Shown here: piece by piece, positions 1 to 9,888 of the stretch
How positions within the stretch are numbered: the stretch's first letter is position 1
How the letters are laid out: each line of letters starts with the position of its first letter
NCBI RefSeq assembly: GCF_016909495.1
Contig: NZ_JAFBFW010000002.1
Coordinates: 806,001-870,000, forward strand
DNA length: 64,000 nt
DNA from: Pantoea coffeiphila
GTDB taxonomy: Bacteria; Pseudomonadota; Gammaproteobacteria; Enterobacterales; Enterobacteriaceae
Reading direction: 5' to 3'
Position numbers and translations under genes: made by a program
Notes under the pieces: model-generated
Seen by the model: the letters and a program-made list of their open reading frames with translations, nothing else
What the model was told of the DNA's origin: nothing
Database searches by the model: none

Positions 1-459
1 ATCGAGCGCTAACGAAGTTTTCTTTTCCAGGGATTTTAAACGATAAAACAGTTTATCGTAGCAGTAGACGATATCTTCATAGTCAAAATCTCCCATATGA
101 CGATAATAATGAGTAAAAATATTCCCCAATTGTTTAACTTCTTCAGATGAAAAATTAAACAACTGATAATTCAGACTTACTCTCTCCTCAAGAGAAATTA
201 CTATCTCTTTATGAGCATCGTTAAACCTGGCAGAAAATTTCATAATCCGGCTTATATTTTCAATAAGTGATTGATAATCGTCTACTGCAAGAGTTTCAGA
301 AAAAAAATCATCCCTGGCACGATAAATAAGATCATAGGCCATCAGATACAGAACGACTTCCAGTAAATCTTCAAAATTCAGGGTAAAATATTGACTCTCT
401 TTTTCTATTATTTTAGAGAATTCATTAGCGAAGTTATCGCGGCGATCGAGGTTTTCCAT
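1..459 (-). CDS. Hypothetical protein, C-terminus outside the window
   Basis: An open frame of 153 codons starts at an ATG (457-459, minus strand) and runs off the left edge without a stop. The protein begins MENLDRRDNF and is rich in acidic and aromatic residues, with no signal peptide or clear membrane segment. I do not recognise the family. The DNA is AT-rich compared with the metabolic genes further right, which hints at acquired DNA. No strong ribosome binding site is visible before the ATG, so the start is uncertain. It points away from the ABC transporter remnant at 522. Confidence 0.5.
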   Translation of the reverse strand, partial: MENLDRRDNFANEFSKIIEKESQYFTLNFEDLLEVVLYLMAYDLIYRARDDFFSETLAVDDYQSLIENISRIMKFSARFNDAHKEIVISLEERVSLNYQLFNFSSEEVKQLGNIFTHYYRHMGDFDYEDIVYCYDKLFYRLKSLEKKTSLALD

Positions 460-521
460 AATCAGCAATTTAACGAAGTTTACATAAGATAACTTTACCA
501 GTTTCTAAAATTCATGCATAG

Positions 522-698
522 CGCGGGGAGAATGAGGCAGCGAGGGATATGTCGGTACAGGCGGAGATCCTCAACCTGCTTAATCAACTTAAGCAGCAGG
601 ATCATCTGACCATGGTCCTGGTGAGTCACGATCCCGATGTTATCGATTATATGTGCGATCGCTCGGTGCATATGGATAAAGGCAGGATCGTCGGCTAA
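522..698 (+). pseudogene. 3' remnant of an oligopeptide/dipeptide-type ABC transporter ATPase
   Basis: The frame ending at the TAA 696-698 encodes a tail with SVQAEILNLL and VLVSHDPDVID, which are the D-loop and switch-histidine (H-loop) regions of an Opp/Dpp-type ATP-binding subunit. Upstream, a garbled GENEAARD stands where the family has its Walker B DEPT-x-ALD sequence. The frame is closed by TAG at 519-521. Walker A, the Q-loop and the signature motif are missing, so this cannot be a working ATPase. It lies just before the orphan binding protein at 811, and the two are probably what is left of one transporter operon after a deletion. Confidence 0.8.
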
Positions 699-810
699 GC
701 CGTTGATCCACCAATTATCTTTATCAGCTAACCTTAGTCAGATCCGGCATTTCCGATCCTGCATGACGCGCCTATAGTCCTGATATATCCAACGATTTCA
801 GGACATCATC

Positions 811-2391
811 ATGCGAAAAATTGCTCCTCTGGCGCTGGCCTGCGCCCTGGTTTTCGGACACACGGTGCAGGCGGCAACGCCTGCCGATACGCTGATTGTC
901 GCTATCTCGCTTGATGGCATTATCAGCTTCGATCCGGCAGAAAGCTTTGAAACGGTCAGCAACAGCAGCCTGATAAATGTTTATCAAACGCTGGTGACGC
1001 CGGATATCGACGATCCGCGCAAACTGGCCCCTTCACTGGCCACCGAATGGCAGGCGGGCAGTCGTGAGCACAGCCTGCTGTTTACGCTAAAGCCCGGCGC
1101 GAAGTTCGCCAGCGGCAATCCGGTGACCAGCCAGGACGTGATCTACTCGCTCACCCGCGCGGTGAAACTGAATAAAACCCCGGCGTTTATCCTCGCGGAG
1201 TTTGGCTGGACGCCGGAAAATATCGACACCCAGTTTACGCCGCACGGCGACAACCAGATTGAAATCCGCTGGACCACGCCAATCGGTCAGGATCTGGCTC
1301 TGCGCCTGCTGACCTCGCCGATCGCCTCAGTGGTGGACAGCAAGCTGGTACAGCAGCATGCACAGGGTGATGACCTGGGTAACGGCTGGCTGCATACCCA
1401 TTCCGCCGGCAGTGCCGCCTATACGATAAGCAACTATGTACCGCAGCAGGCGCTGGTGCTGGAACAGAATCCGTATGCGCAAACCCCGCCGCACCTGAAG
1501 CGGGTGATCCTGAAAAGCGTCACCGACGCCGGTTCGCGGCGGCTGCTGCTGGAAAACGGCGATGCGGATGTGGCCTACGACCTCGGTGCCGATCAGTTCG
1601 CTACCCTCAAACAGCAGGGTAAGGTTAACGTCGCCAGCTTCCCTTCCAGCCTGATCTACTATCTTGGATTCAATACCCAGGATAAGCAGCAGCCCGCGCT
1701 GGGAAACCCGGCGCTGTGGCAGGCCGCACGCTGGCTGGTGGACTACAAGTCGATTTCTGAACAGCTACTGAAAGGCCAGTATCAGGTTCATCAGACGTTT
1801 CTGCCCGCAGGCTTTGACGGCGCACTGACCAACGAACCGTTCCACTACGATGTGGAAAAAGCCAAATCCATTTTGGCGAAGGCAGGCATCAAACCGGGCA
1901 CGCGCTTTGCTCTGACTATCGTCAATCAGCCGCCTTACAGCGATGTGGCACAGGCGCTGCAGGCCAGCTTTGCGAAAGCGGATATTCATCTGGATATTCA
2001 ACCGGTCGCGGAAGCCGAGCTGTGGAGCAAAATGCGCGGCCGCAACTTCCAGTCGATCTTTATTTACTGGGGCGCGGACTACGTTGACGCCAACAGCAAC
2101 GCCAGCACCTTCGCCTATAACGTTCCCGGCGGGCCAAAAACCCTGGCCTGGCGCGTTGGCTGGACGATACCTGACCTGAGCGCACGTACGCGAGAAGCGG
2201 CCGCCGAAAGCGATGTGAAAAAGCGTACCGCGCTGTATCAGCAGCTACAAACGGATATCCAGCAGAACTCACCGTACGTAGTGACGCTACAGGGGCAGAA
2301 ACAGGTTGGACTGGGCAAGCAGATTCAGGGGGCGTATCAGGGAATTGGCGTTAGCCTGCTCTACTTCGACCGCGTGAGTAAGAAAAGCTAG
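811..2391 (+). CDS. Periplasmic solute-binding protein, family 5 (peptide/nickel type)
   Basis: This 526-residue protein has a signal peptide ending near VQAA (about residues 1-22) and the overall pattern of SBP_bac_5 proteins such as DppA/OppA: an N-terminal lobe with SFDPAESF, a central segment with VIYSLTRAVKLN, and a C-terminal region with YWGADYVDANS. It would bind a peptide-like or other small ligand in the periplasm and pass it to an ABC permease. No permease or intact ATPase gene is adjacent, only the ATPase scrap at 522-698, so it must share another transporter or be a leftover. A CAGGA ribosome site precedes the ATG. The ligand is unknown. Confidence 0.85.
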   Translation: MRKIAPLALACALVFGHTVQAATPADTLIVAISLDGIISFDPAESFETVSNSSLINVYQTLVTPDIDDPRKLAPSLATEWQAGSREHSLLFTLKPGAKFASGNPVTSQDVIYSLTRAVKLNKTPAFILAEFGWTPENIDTQFTPHGDNQIEIRWTTPIGQDLALRLLTSPIASVVDSKLVQQHAQGDDLGNGWLHTHSAGSAAYTISNYVPQQALVLEQNPYAQTPPHLKRVILKSVTDAGSRRLLLENGDADVAYDLGADQFATLKQQGKVNVASFPSSLIYYLGFNTQDKQQPALGNPALWQAARWLVDYKSISEQLLKGQYQVHQTFLPAGFDGALTNEPFHYDVEKAKSILAKAGIKPGTRFALTIVNQPPYSDVAQALQASFAKADIHLDIQPVAEAELWSKMRGRNFQSIFIYWGADYVDANSNASTFAYNVPGGPKTLAWRVGWTIPDLSARTREAAAESDVKKRTALYQQLQTDIQQNSPYVVTLQGQKQVGLGKQIQGAYQGIGVSLLYFDRVSKKS

Positions 2392-2456
2392 AACACGCCG
2401 TGAGAAATAGCGGGTATGGCGACTGCCCTACCCGCCAGGAGAATTGGCTACGCCAC

Positions 2457-2651
2457 TCAGGAGATAGCAGAATCCGAGGAGTGCTTGTGCTTATCCGCTT
2501 CAAAGTGAGCCTTAAACTGCTCATAAATCGAGATCATATTGCTGGCATCACCCTGTAACGGACTGAGTTTACCGGCTCTGACCAGTTCAATAACCAACTG
2601 AAGGGCAGCCTGCTTCGGGCTGCTGGATGGATGTGCAATTTCGTTCGACAT
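2457..2651 (-). CDS. Small hypothetical protein, 64 aa
   Basis: Reading starts at the ATG 2649-2651, which has a good AGGA ribosome site eight bases upstream; a longer frame reaching 2780 lacks one. The product begins MSNEIAHPSSSP and has a helical core (AALQLVIELVRAGKL) followed by a charged tail ending KHKHSSDSAIS. It looks like a small soluble alpha-helical protein. I do not recognise the family and can assign no role. It is convergent with the binding-protein gene ending at 2391. Confidence 0.6.
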   Translation of the reverse strand: MSNEIAHPSSSPKQAALQLVIELVRAGKLSPLQGDASNMISIYEQFKAHFEADKHKHSSDSAIS

Positions 2652-2851
2652 AAAAATCCTAACACAGTGAAAAGCGAACTTTAGCAAGTTTAGCCGCCTT
2701 TCGTTACCCTTTTTGCAGCCTGAAAGCCCGTATCCCCCACCTGACTGGTTCAGTCTCCCGCAGCAGACAAAGTTGTACAATAAAAATAAATCTGTACAGA
2801 TTAAAAAAAGACGTTAAAGTAATCCCCGTAACGTATTGTGCATTTGCATAG

Positions 2852-2897
2852 CCTCGGAAAGTGCAGTTGGATTTCCACTTTCCGAGGTAATTTTTTC
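2852..2897 (+). terminator. Rho-independent terminator of an unassigned transcript (candidate small RNA end)
   Basis: A perfect 12-bp stem (CCTCGGAAAGTG at 2852-2863, its complement at 2876-2887) with a 12-nt loop is followed by TAATTTTTT on the plus strand. The nearest plus-strand gene upstream ends at 2391, about 460 bases away and with a minus-strand gene between. The terminator therefore probably ends a separate short transcript beginning around 2760-2830. The rest of the 2652-3007 gap shows no open frame I would support. Confidence 0.6.
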
Positions 2898-3007
2898 CCG
2901 CCTGATTATTTTTCAATCTAAAAAAAATAAATAATTGATCGAAAACAATGCCAAAATGCCCTCTGTCGTCTAAATTTTAACCACCAATGACAGCTGAGAG
3001 GTGCAGA

Positions 3008-3211
3008 ATGAAAAGACGGTCCGTAGCCTCATCCGTTATTCGAACCGTGGCCTATGACGTGGAAAAACGGATTCTAGAGGTAGAAACGCTGAAGCATGGA
3101 ACGTTAACCTACAATAACGTTCCCCTGACCACCTGGCACTTCTTTATGGCCGCCCCATCGAAGGGACTCTTTTTTTACGAACAGATAAAGCAGCACTATC
3201 CGCAGCACTGA
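3008..3211 (+). CDS. KTSC domain-containing small protein
   Basis: A 67-residue protein starting at the ATG 3008, chosen because GAGAGG lies just upstream. The body matches the KTSC domain (about residues 5-62): SSVIRTVAYDVEKRILEV, then a GTLTYNNVP strand and the characteristic AAPSKGLFFYEQIKQHYP ending. KTSC domains occur alone or fused to enzymes; a nucleic-acid role has been suggested for the family but is not shown here. No partner gene is adjacent. Confidence 0.8.
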   Translation: MKRRSVASSVIRTVAYDVEKRILEVETLKHGTLTYNNVPLTTWHFFMAAPSKGLFFYEQIKQHYPQH

Positions 3212-3416
3212 TTTTTTATCCGGCGGAGTCAAGTTAGCCCGCCGGATAGAGAGCGAATCCCCCGGATGGCTTCCTGGCTCTACCTGCAATGCAGCCTTTC
3301 TCACAGAAAATTTATTTAACCCTGCGTTTCATCTGCGCTAACCGGCACAATGCGTTAAAATAGCGGCATCAATAGAGATTTACCTCAGGTTACATTCCGT
3401 TTCATAAGGACGTCCG

Positions 3417-3671
3417 ATGCCTTCGCGCAACCGCCACCCGAATTTCCGCGCCTACCTATCCGTGCTCCCAATCGTGTTCACTTTGGCATGCAGCCTTTTG
3501 CCGCTCAGCAGCCGGGCGCAGCAGGTCACCGTTTCACTGAGCCAGGAGCAGGATGGGGGTAATGCGGGACGTGCCTGTATTTATGTTTACCAGGGCAAGG
3601 CGGAATATCGTCGGGTGAAAGCGGATGAAAACTGTCCGGCGGAGATCGTGATAGAACGCGATAAGCACTAA
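3417..3671 (+). CDS. Small putative exported protein, 84 aa
   Basis: The N-terminus (basic RNRHPNFR, then a hydrophobic run ending LPLSSRAQQ at about residue 35) looks like a signal peptide with cleavage after SRA. The mature part is about 49 residues with two cysteines (one in GRACIYVY, one in DENCPAE) that could form a disulphide. An AAGGACG ribosome site precedes the ATG. Function unknown; this looks like a small periplasmic protein. Confidence 0.55.
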   Translation: MPSRNRHPNFRAYLSVLPIVFTLACSLLPLSSRAQQVTVSLSQEQDGGNAGRACIYVYQGKAEYRRVKADENCPAEIVIERDKH

Positions 3672-3765
3672 ATACGATGGGATCTAGCCGTGGCCGCAAT
3701 GGCCGCCCGGAGGAAACCGGGCGGACCGCTGACTCCGGTGGCAGTCGCACCGGTTGCAGGCAGTA

Positions 3766-3996
3766 TCAATAACCTGCCTCCGCAAATTTATGCGGCTGAT
3801 TGATCGCCCGGCGGGCAATCCAGTACAGTAAAATACGTTCGTCATCTTTATCCTGATCGGCCATGGATAACAGCTTCAGTCCAAGCGTTGCTTTATTGAC
3901 GGGCTGTCCGGTAACGCTGAGATCAACCACTGCCTTGCCGATGATGTTGCACACTTCTTCTTCGCTAGAAATAGGTAAATCTGTTTCGCCGCTCAT
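3766..3996 (-). CDS. YmgB/AriR-like small regulatory protein
   Basis: This 76-residue soluble protein has the layout of the YmgB/AriR (biofilm connector) family: an acidic N-terminus, a helix with EEEVCNIIGKAVVDL, the turn SVTGQPVNKATL, then LKLLSMADQDKDDERILLYW. Known members modulate biofilm and acid-stress responses, some through two-component phosphorelays. A strong GGAGGAGAG ribosome site supports the start. Assignment rests on remembered family pattern, so the role here is inference. It stands alone. Confidence 0.5.
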   Translation of the reverse strand: MSGETDLPISSEEEVCNIIGKAVVDLSVTGQPVNKATLGLKLLSMADQDKDDERILLYWIARRAINQPHKFAEAGY

Positions 3997-4226
3997 TCTC
4001 TCCTCCTCGTTGGTTAAATATAAAGCATAGCGTATCTGCGCACGCTGACAGTGAGAGTCGGAACATTCGTGATAGCGGCCGCATCCTTAATGAAAATGCG
4101 AATCGCAAAATTGACTGGAATGTGCGGTAGCCTGTTGAAACCACTGGCGTGAGACAGGCCGCGAAGGCTATTGTGTGGCTTATCGCCTATACTGAAAGCG
4201 ATCCCAATCTGCCAAAGGAGTGAGCA

Positions 4227-4397
4227 ATGCTAATCGGCTTCGTATTACTCGTCAGCGCCTGCGGTCATGATGCCTGTGACGCACTACCGGTATCAGAGCA
4301 TATCTATCCCACACGCAAAGCATGTGAACAGATGGCAGAAAGGCTTCATGAACGCCGCCCTAATGCGGTACTGCTTTGCGGAGAAGTTTACCGCTAG
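4227..4397 (+). CDS. Small hypothetical protein with N-terminal hydrophobic segment, 56 aa
   Basis: A short frame starts at the ATG 4227 with an excellent ribosome site (AAAGGAG, seven bases upstream) and ends at TAG 4395-4397. The protein begins MLIGFVLLVSACGHDAC, which could be a truncated signal or lipoprotein-like anchor (LVSAC). A cysteine-containing hydrophilic part follows with RKACEQMAERL and VLLCGEVYR. Four cysteines in 56 residues suggest a disulphide-bonded exported product. Family unknown. The hairpin at 4439-4458 follows it. Confidence 0.55.
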   Translation: MLIGFVLLVSACGHDACDALPVSEHIYPTRKACEQMAERLHERRPNAVLLCGEVYR

Positions 4398-4438
4398 CAA
4401 AGCGGCTGGCGACATTCATCGTCGCGCCCAGCATCAGA

Positions 4439-4458
4439 AGGATGCCTGATGGCATCCT
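4439..4458 (+). terminator. Hairpin after the small gene at 4227, possible terminator
   Basis: AGGATGCC (4439-4446) and GGCATCCT (4451-4458) form a perfect 8-bp stem with a TGAT loop. The following bases contain only a weak T-run (TCATTTTC some 14 bases on), so termination efficiency is doubtful. It separates the convergent genes at 4227 and 4505. Confidence 0.35.
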
Positions 4459-4504
4459 CACTCCGTCATTTTCCTGAAAAACCGCCTTGAATATGCTTTT
4501 CGCC

Positions 4505-4882
4505 TCAGAACAGCAGAGAGACCAGCCAGAAACCAGCAATCGTCATTAGCAACGATCCGATAACGTGGACCAGTACCGAAGTCAGCGCCCAAAGATAATT
4601 GCCGGCCTGTAGTAACGTGACGACTTCCAGCGAAAAAGTAGAAAACGTAGTCATGCCTCCGCATAATCCGGTGGTAATCAGCAGTTTCCATGCCGGGTCC
4701 AGCTGTGGATTGCGGATAAACCACGCCATTGCCGCCCCGATGATCAGCCCGCCCACCAGGTTAACCAGCAGCGTGCCGGGTGGCAGATTAGGAAACAGTG
4801 AATTCAACCGCACGGCAAGCAGCCAGCGGATCACACAGCCGGCGCAGCCGCCAATCATTACGGCCAGTAAAGGTTTAAGCAT
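4505..4882 (-). CDS. crcB: Fluoride ion channel CrcB/Fluc
   Basis: A 125-residue protein with four hydrophobic segments typical of Fluc channels. Family landmarks are visible: GTLLVNLVGG with the conserved asparagine in segment 2, and GLCGGMTTFSTFSLE, which carries the conserved Phe residues of the pore and the central sodium-binding turn. CrcB forms a dual-topology dimer in the inner membrane and exports fluoride. It is preceded on the same strand by a fluoride riboswitch (4970-5029), which fixes both function and regulation. Confidence 0.95.
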   Translation of the reverse strand: MLKPLLAVMIGGCAGCVIRWLLAVRLNSLFPNLPPGTLLVNLVGGLIIGAAMAWFIRNPQLDPAWKLLITTGLCGGMTTFSTFSLEVVTLLQAGNYLWALTSVLVHVIGSLLMTIAGFWLVSLLF

Positions 4883-4969
4883 AAAATCCTCAGTACTTTC
4901 GAGGCGGGGTGCCAGCGGGCAGAAAACGCATAGCCTGACACACCGACCTCGTGTTAACGGTCAGGGTTA

Positions 4970-5029
4970 TCAGGCGTCATCAGCCCCTTACGAGCAGGGC
5001 GGTTGGGAAAGGTGGAACACCATCACCTT
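4970..5029 (-). promoter_or_regulatory. Fluoride riboswitch (crcB motif)
   Basis: Read on the minus strand, the crcB leader contains GGTGATGGTGTTCCACC, then AACCGCCC, then GGGCTGATGACGCCT. These are the conserved blocks of the fluoride-sensing aptamer (pseudoknotted, with the GCTGATG-CGCCT closing segment). The aptamer lies about 90 bases before the crcB start. Between them, CCTGAC and GTCAGG can pair, and this may be part of the expression platform. Fluoride binding would be expected to raise crcB expression. Confidence 0.9.
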
Positions 5030-5098
5030 GTGAACCACAAGATAATCAGTCATCGCCGCTTTTGCAACAGGCGAGCTGCCGCAGCCGGGCGTCCCCGG

Positions 5099-6862
5099 CT
5101 ACTCAGGCTCCATCCAGGTGCTTTGAAAATCGAACCAGCCCAGGTTGTTCAGGCGTATTCCCTGTGCGTTCTCCGGTGCCTTTAGTCGCATCCAGTGATG
5201 GAACAGCGGCTGTAACCAGCCTGCGCCGACCACCTGTTGAACCAGCTGGCGTGATTCAAGGGTGCCGTTTCGCCAATGCTGCTGCCAGCGTTGATACTGG
5301 CTGGGATCGCCGCCGGAGATATGCGGCTTCAGCAGCGGCATTCCCAGCAGCCAGGCCCCCACGTTCCACTGTTCCGGCGCGGGAAAATTCACCGTACCCA
5401 GCCACAGATCGACCCCGGCCTCGCCGCTTGCCCACTGCTGATAGTCCAGCTCGATCACTTCCAGCGCGATCCCTTCCGCCGCCAGGTTTTTGCGCATCAT
5501 CCCCGTCAGCATGGCGTATTCAGGATGCTGCCGATGGCAGGCCAGCCGCAGCACCGCGCCGTGCAGCGGATTTTCATCGGCGGAAAACGGTGAAAGGCAA
5601 CTCCCCTCATCCATACAGTGAAACCAGGCGGGCAGCAGGCTGCCCGTTGGCACCCACAGCGGCCTGATCGAGTCCACCAGCTGCGAGGCCAGCTGCCACG
5701 GACTGAGTATCTCCCGCAGCCAGCGCCGCCGTTCGGGGGTTTGCCAGCGGCCAGAGCGGCTGTCGCACAGCAGGAAATATCCGCCCTGCTCCAGGAACAT
5801 CTCCGCCAGCGGTTCGGAAGGCTTGCCGGTGAACTGTTCGGCCTCGCCGGAAACATAGGCGATATCGCTGATGCTGGAACTGAGCCACGCCGCAGGCTGA
5901 CCGGCAGGAATAAACTGCTCGCTGGCCGCCGCGTGGGCCAGATCCGGCCAGACGATCAGTTCAACCTCATCCAGCAGCCCGCGCAGACCAAAGTAGTGCT
6001 CGAACGCCTGCATTTTCAGATGCCAGCGATCGTTTTCGATCACCCGGTAAGGCCCGGTGCCGATCGGATGTGCGGCAAAATCATCGCGCAGGGAATGATC
6101 GGCAGGCAGGATCAGCGCGGCAGGATCGGTCAGCAGCAGCGGCAGCCGATCGTCGGCGTAGTGCAGTTCAACGATCACACTCAATGCACCCGCAGCCTCA
6201 ACCCGTTTGATATGTGAAAACAGCGGCAGTGCTGCACTGCGGGTCAGCGAAGAAATCACGTCCTCACTGGTCATCTCGCGCCCGTCGTGAAAACGTACTC
6301 CTCGGCGGAGAAAAAAACGCCAGCGCAGCGCATCCAAACGACGCCAGCGGTGGGCCAGATCGCACTCCACTTCGCCGCTCTGCGGATTGATGCGCGTCAG
6401 ACCACTAAAGATTTGCCGTACCAGATGGTTTTCCGAGCGCCTGAGCGGCGTGCCGGGATAGAGGTTCAGCATCTCGCGGTAATAAGGGATGCGTAAAGAC
6501 TGATAGTCATCACTGATGCGATAACCCAGCCGGGTGCGCAGCAGGCTGGCAAGACGGCTTTTTTCCTCGCCCAATAGCTCAACAACGGCGGCAAGGTTCC
6601 CCGTTTCCAGTAACCGATCCGCTTTTTCCACTTTAAGCTGCTGCTCATCGCGCAGCAGCCGCAGCTGAGCCTGCCGGCCTCGCCCCGGCGCAGCCTGCCA
6701 GTTCAGCCAGCCCTCGTTCTGCATTTTTACCAGTAGCGCCCGCATATGGCGCTTGCTGCAGCACAGCGAGTCCGCCAGTGCCTGCAGAGTCGTCTCGGCT
6801 TCACGAGCGGGAAACAGCGTCAGCAGCCGCAGGTAGTGATATTCAAGTCGTTGACCGTACAT
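5099..6862 (-). CDS. SgrR-family transcriptional regulator (wHTH plus solute-binding-like domain)
   Basis: This 587-residue protein has an N-terminal winged helix (residues about 20-70; CCSKRHMRALLVKMQNEGWL), then a family-5 solute-binding-like domain with RRSENHLVRQIFSGLTRI, RFHDGREMTSEDVISSL and HPIGTGPYRVI. It ends with NNLGWFDFQSTWMEPE. This is the architecture of SgrR, which senses sugar-phosphate stress. No SgrS-like small RNA lies in the 106-base gap to the divergent gene, where the E. coli sgrR-sgrS pair would have it, so I read it as an SgrR paralogue that may control the adjacent sdhL. The start is the only ATG that includes the helix; its ribosome site is weak. Confidence 0.85.
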   Translation of the reverse strand: MYGQRLEYHYLRLLTLFPAREAETTLQALADSLCCSKRHMRALLVKMQNEGWLNWQAAPGRGRQAQLRLLRDEQQLKVEKADRLLETGNLAAVVELLGEEKSRLASLLRTRLGYRISDDYQSLRIPYYREMLNLYPGTPLRRSENHLVRQIFSGLTRINPQSGEVECDLAHRWRRLDALRWRFFLRRGVRFHDGREMTSEDVISSLTRSAALPLFSHIKRVEAAGALSVIVELHYADDRLPLLLTDPAALILPADHSLRDDFAAHPIGTGPYRVIENDRWHLKMQAFEHYFGLRGLLDEVELIVWPDLAHAAASEQFIPAGQPAAWLSSSISDIAYVSGEAEQFTGKPSEPLAEMFLEQGGYFLLCDSRSGRWQTPERRRWLREILSPWQLASQLVDSIRPLWVPTGSLLPAWFHCMDEGSCLSPFSADENPLHGAVLRLACHRQHPEYAMLTGMMRKNLAAEGIALEVIELDYQQWASGEAGVDLWLGTVNFPAPEQWNVGAWLLGMPLLKPHISGGDPSQYQRWQQHWRNGTLESRQLVQQVVGAGWLQPLFHHWMRLKAPENAQGIRLNNLGWFDFQSTWMEPE

Positions 6863-6968
6863 AAAAGAGGAGCCTTGAGCAAAAAAATCCAGCTGTTTTT
6901 AATCTCACCTTTTTAGTCCATTCTGCGCTGAACGGCAATCCTCCTTCATCGATCACAGGACCGCATCC

Positions 6969-7787
6969 ATGACCCGACAGCTGAACAAAGACACAACCGT
7001 ATGTATGTCGCTGGCATCCCGCCCGGGAAATTTTGGCACCCGCTTTCATAACTATCTTTACGACGCGCTGGATCTCAACTACCTGTACAAAGCCTTTACC
7101 ACCAAAGATTTAACCGCCGCTATTGGCGGCGTTCGCGCGCTGGGCATTCGCGGATGTGCGATTTCCATGCCGTTTAAAGAAGAGGTGATTGCCCTGGTGG
7201 ACGAGCTTGACCCGTCGGCGAAGGCCATCGATTCGGTCAATACTATCGTCAACACCGACGGCTATCTGAAAGCCTATAACACCGACTACATCGCCATCGC
7301 CAGCCTGCTGAAACAGCATCAGGTTGATAATGGACTGACCTTTGCCCTGCGCGGCAGCGGCGGCATGGCCAAGGCCGTGGCGGCCGCGCTGAAGGATGCC
7401 GGGTTTAACCACGGCTATATTGTTGCACGCAACGAGCAAAGCGGCAGGGAACTGGCGGCGCTGTACGGATTTGAATGGCGAGAAGATCTGGGCGACCTCC
7501 AGCCGGGCCTGCTGATTAACGCTACGCCGACCGGCATGAGCGGCGGTGCAGAAGCGGAGCTGATGTCGTTCACGCCGCGCCAGGTCGACGCGGCCGAAGT
7601 CATTTTTGAAGTGGTTGCGCTGCCGGAAATCACCCCGCTGGTGCGCTACGCGCGGGAGAAAGATAAAACCGTGATAACCGGGGCGGCAGTGTTTGCCATT
7701 CAGGCGGTGGAACAGTTTGCGCTTTATACCGGCATACGCCCCGACGACGCGCTGTTCAGGGAAGCAGCGGCCTGGTCCCGGCAATAA
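6969..7787 (+). CDS. Shikimate dehydrogenase-like protein (SdhL type)
   Basis: A 272-residue oxidoreductase of the shikimate/quinate dehydrogenase family. Visible landmarks are SMPFKE with the catalytic lysine (K70), NTIV with N91, NTD with D106, and the nucleotide loop GSGGMA (129-134). The sequence closely resembles the Haemophilus HI0607-type SDH-like group from memory (start CMSLASRPGNFGTRFHNY), whose activity on shikimate is weak and physiological substrate uncertain. It should not be equated with biosynthetic AroE. It is transcribed divergently from the SgrR-family regulator, which is the likely controller. Confidence 0.85.
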   Translation: MTRQLNKDTTVCMSLASRPGNFGTRFHNYLYDALDLNYLYKAFTTKDLTAAIGGVRALGIRGCAISMPFKEEVIALVDELDPSAKAIDSVNTIVNTDGYLKAYNTDYIAIASLLKQHQVDNGLTFALRGSGGMAKAVAAALKDAGFNHGYIVARNEQSGRELAALYGFEWREDLGDLQPGLLINATPTGMSGGAEAELMSFTPRQVDAAEVIFEVVALPEITPLVRYAREKDKTVITGAAVFAIQAVEQFALYTGIRPDDALFREAAAWSRQ

Positions 7788-7842
7788 CACTCATCAGAGG
7801 CAGCCAGCCAGGGTACTCTGCCTGACACGCATTACGCGAATA

Positions 7843-7923
7843 GCCGGTCGGCCAGGGTACTTTATGCAGGCCGCCGGTCAGCAAAAGTGCTCTGCATACC
7901 ATCAGTTATGCAGACCGCCGGTC
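7843..7923. repeat. Short imperfect direct repeats between sdhL and gatY
   Basis: GCCGGTC occurs at 7843, 7873 and 7917, each followed by similar sequence (GGCCAGGGTACT, AGCAAAAGTGCT, GGCCTGGC), with TATGCAG-CC before the last two. A related CAGCCAGGGTACTCTGC lies at about 7805. The units are 30-44 nt and diverged. They fill the gap between two convergent genes. Confidence 0.5.
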
Positions 7924-7930
7924 GGCCTGG

Positions 7931-9849
<1,919 letters not shown>

Positions 9850-9888
9850 CAGAGAACTCCAGAATGGCGGGGGATCTCCCCCCGCAGT

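Noticed and set aside
4951-5667. Open frame of 238 codons covering the fluoride riboswitch and the end of the SgrR-type gene
   Set aside because: Pro/Arg/Ala-rich shadow composition and conflict with two well-supported features.
6863-6968. SgrS small RNA between the SgrR-type gene and sdhL
   Set aside because: The gap is too short and lacks a terminator hairpin and a ptsG-pairing region.
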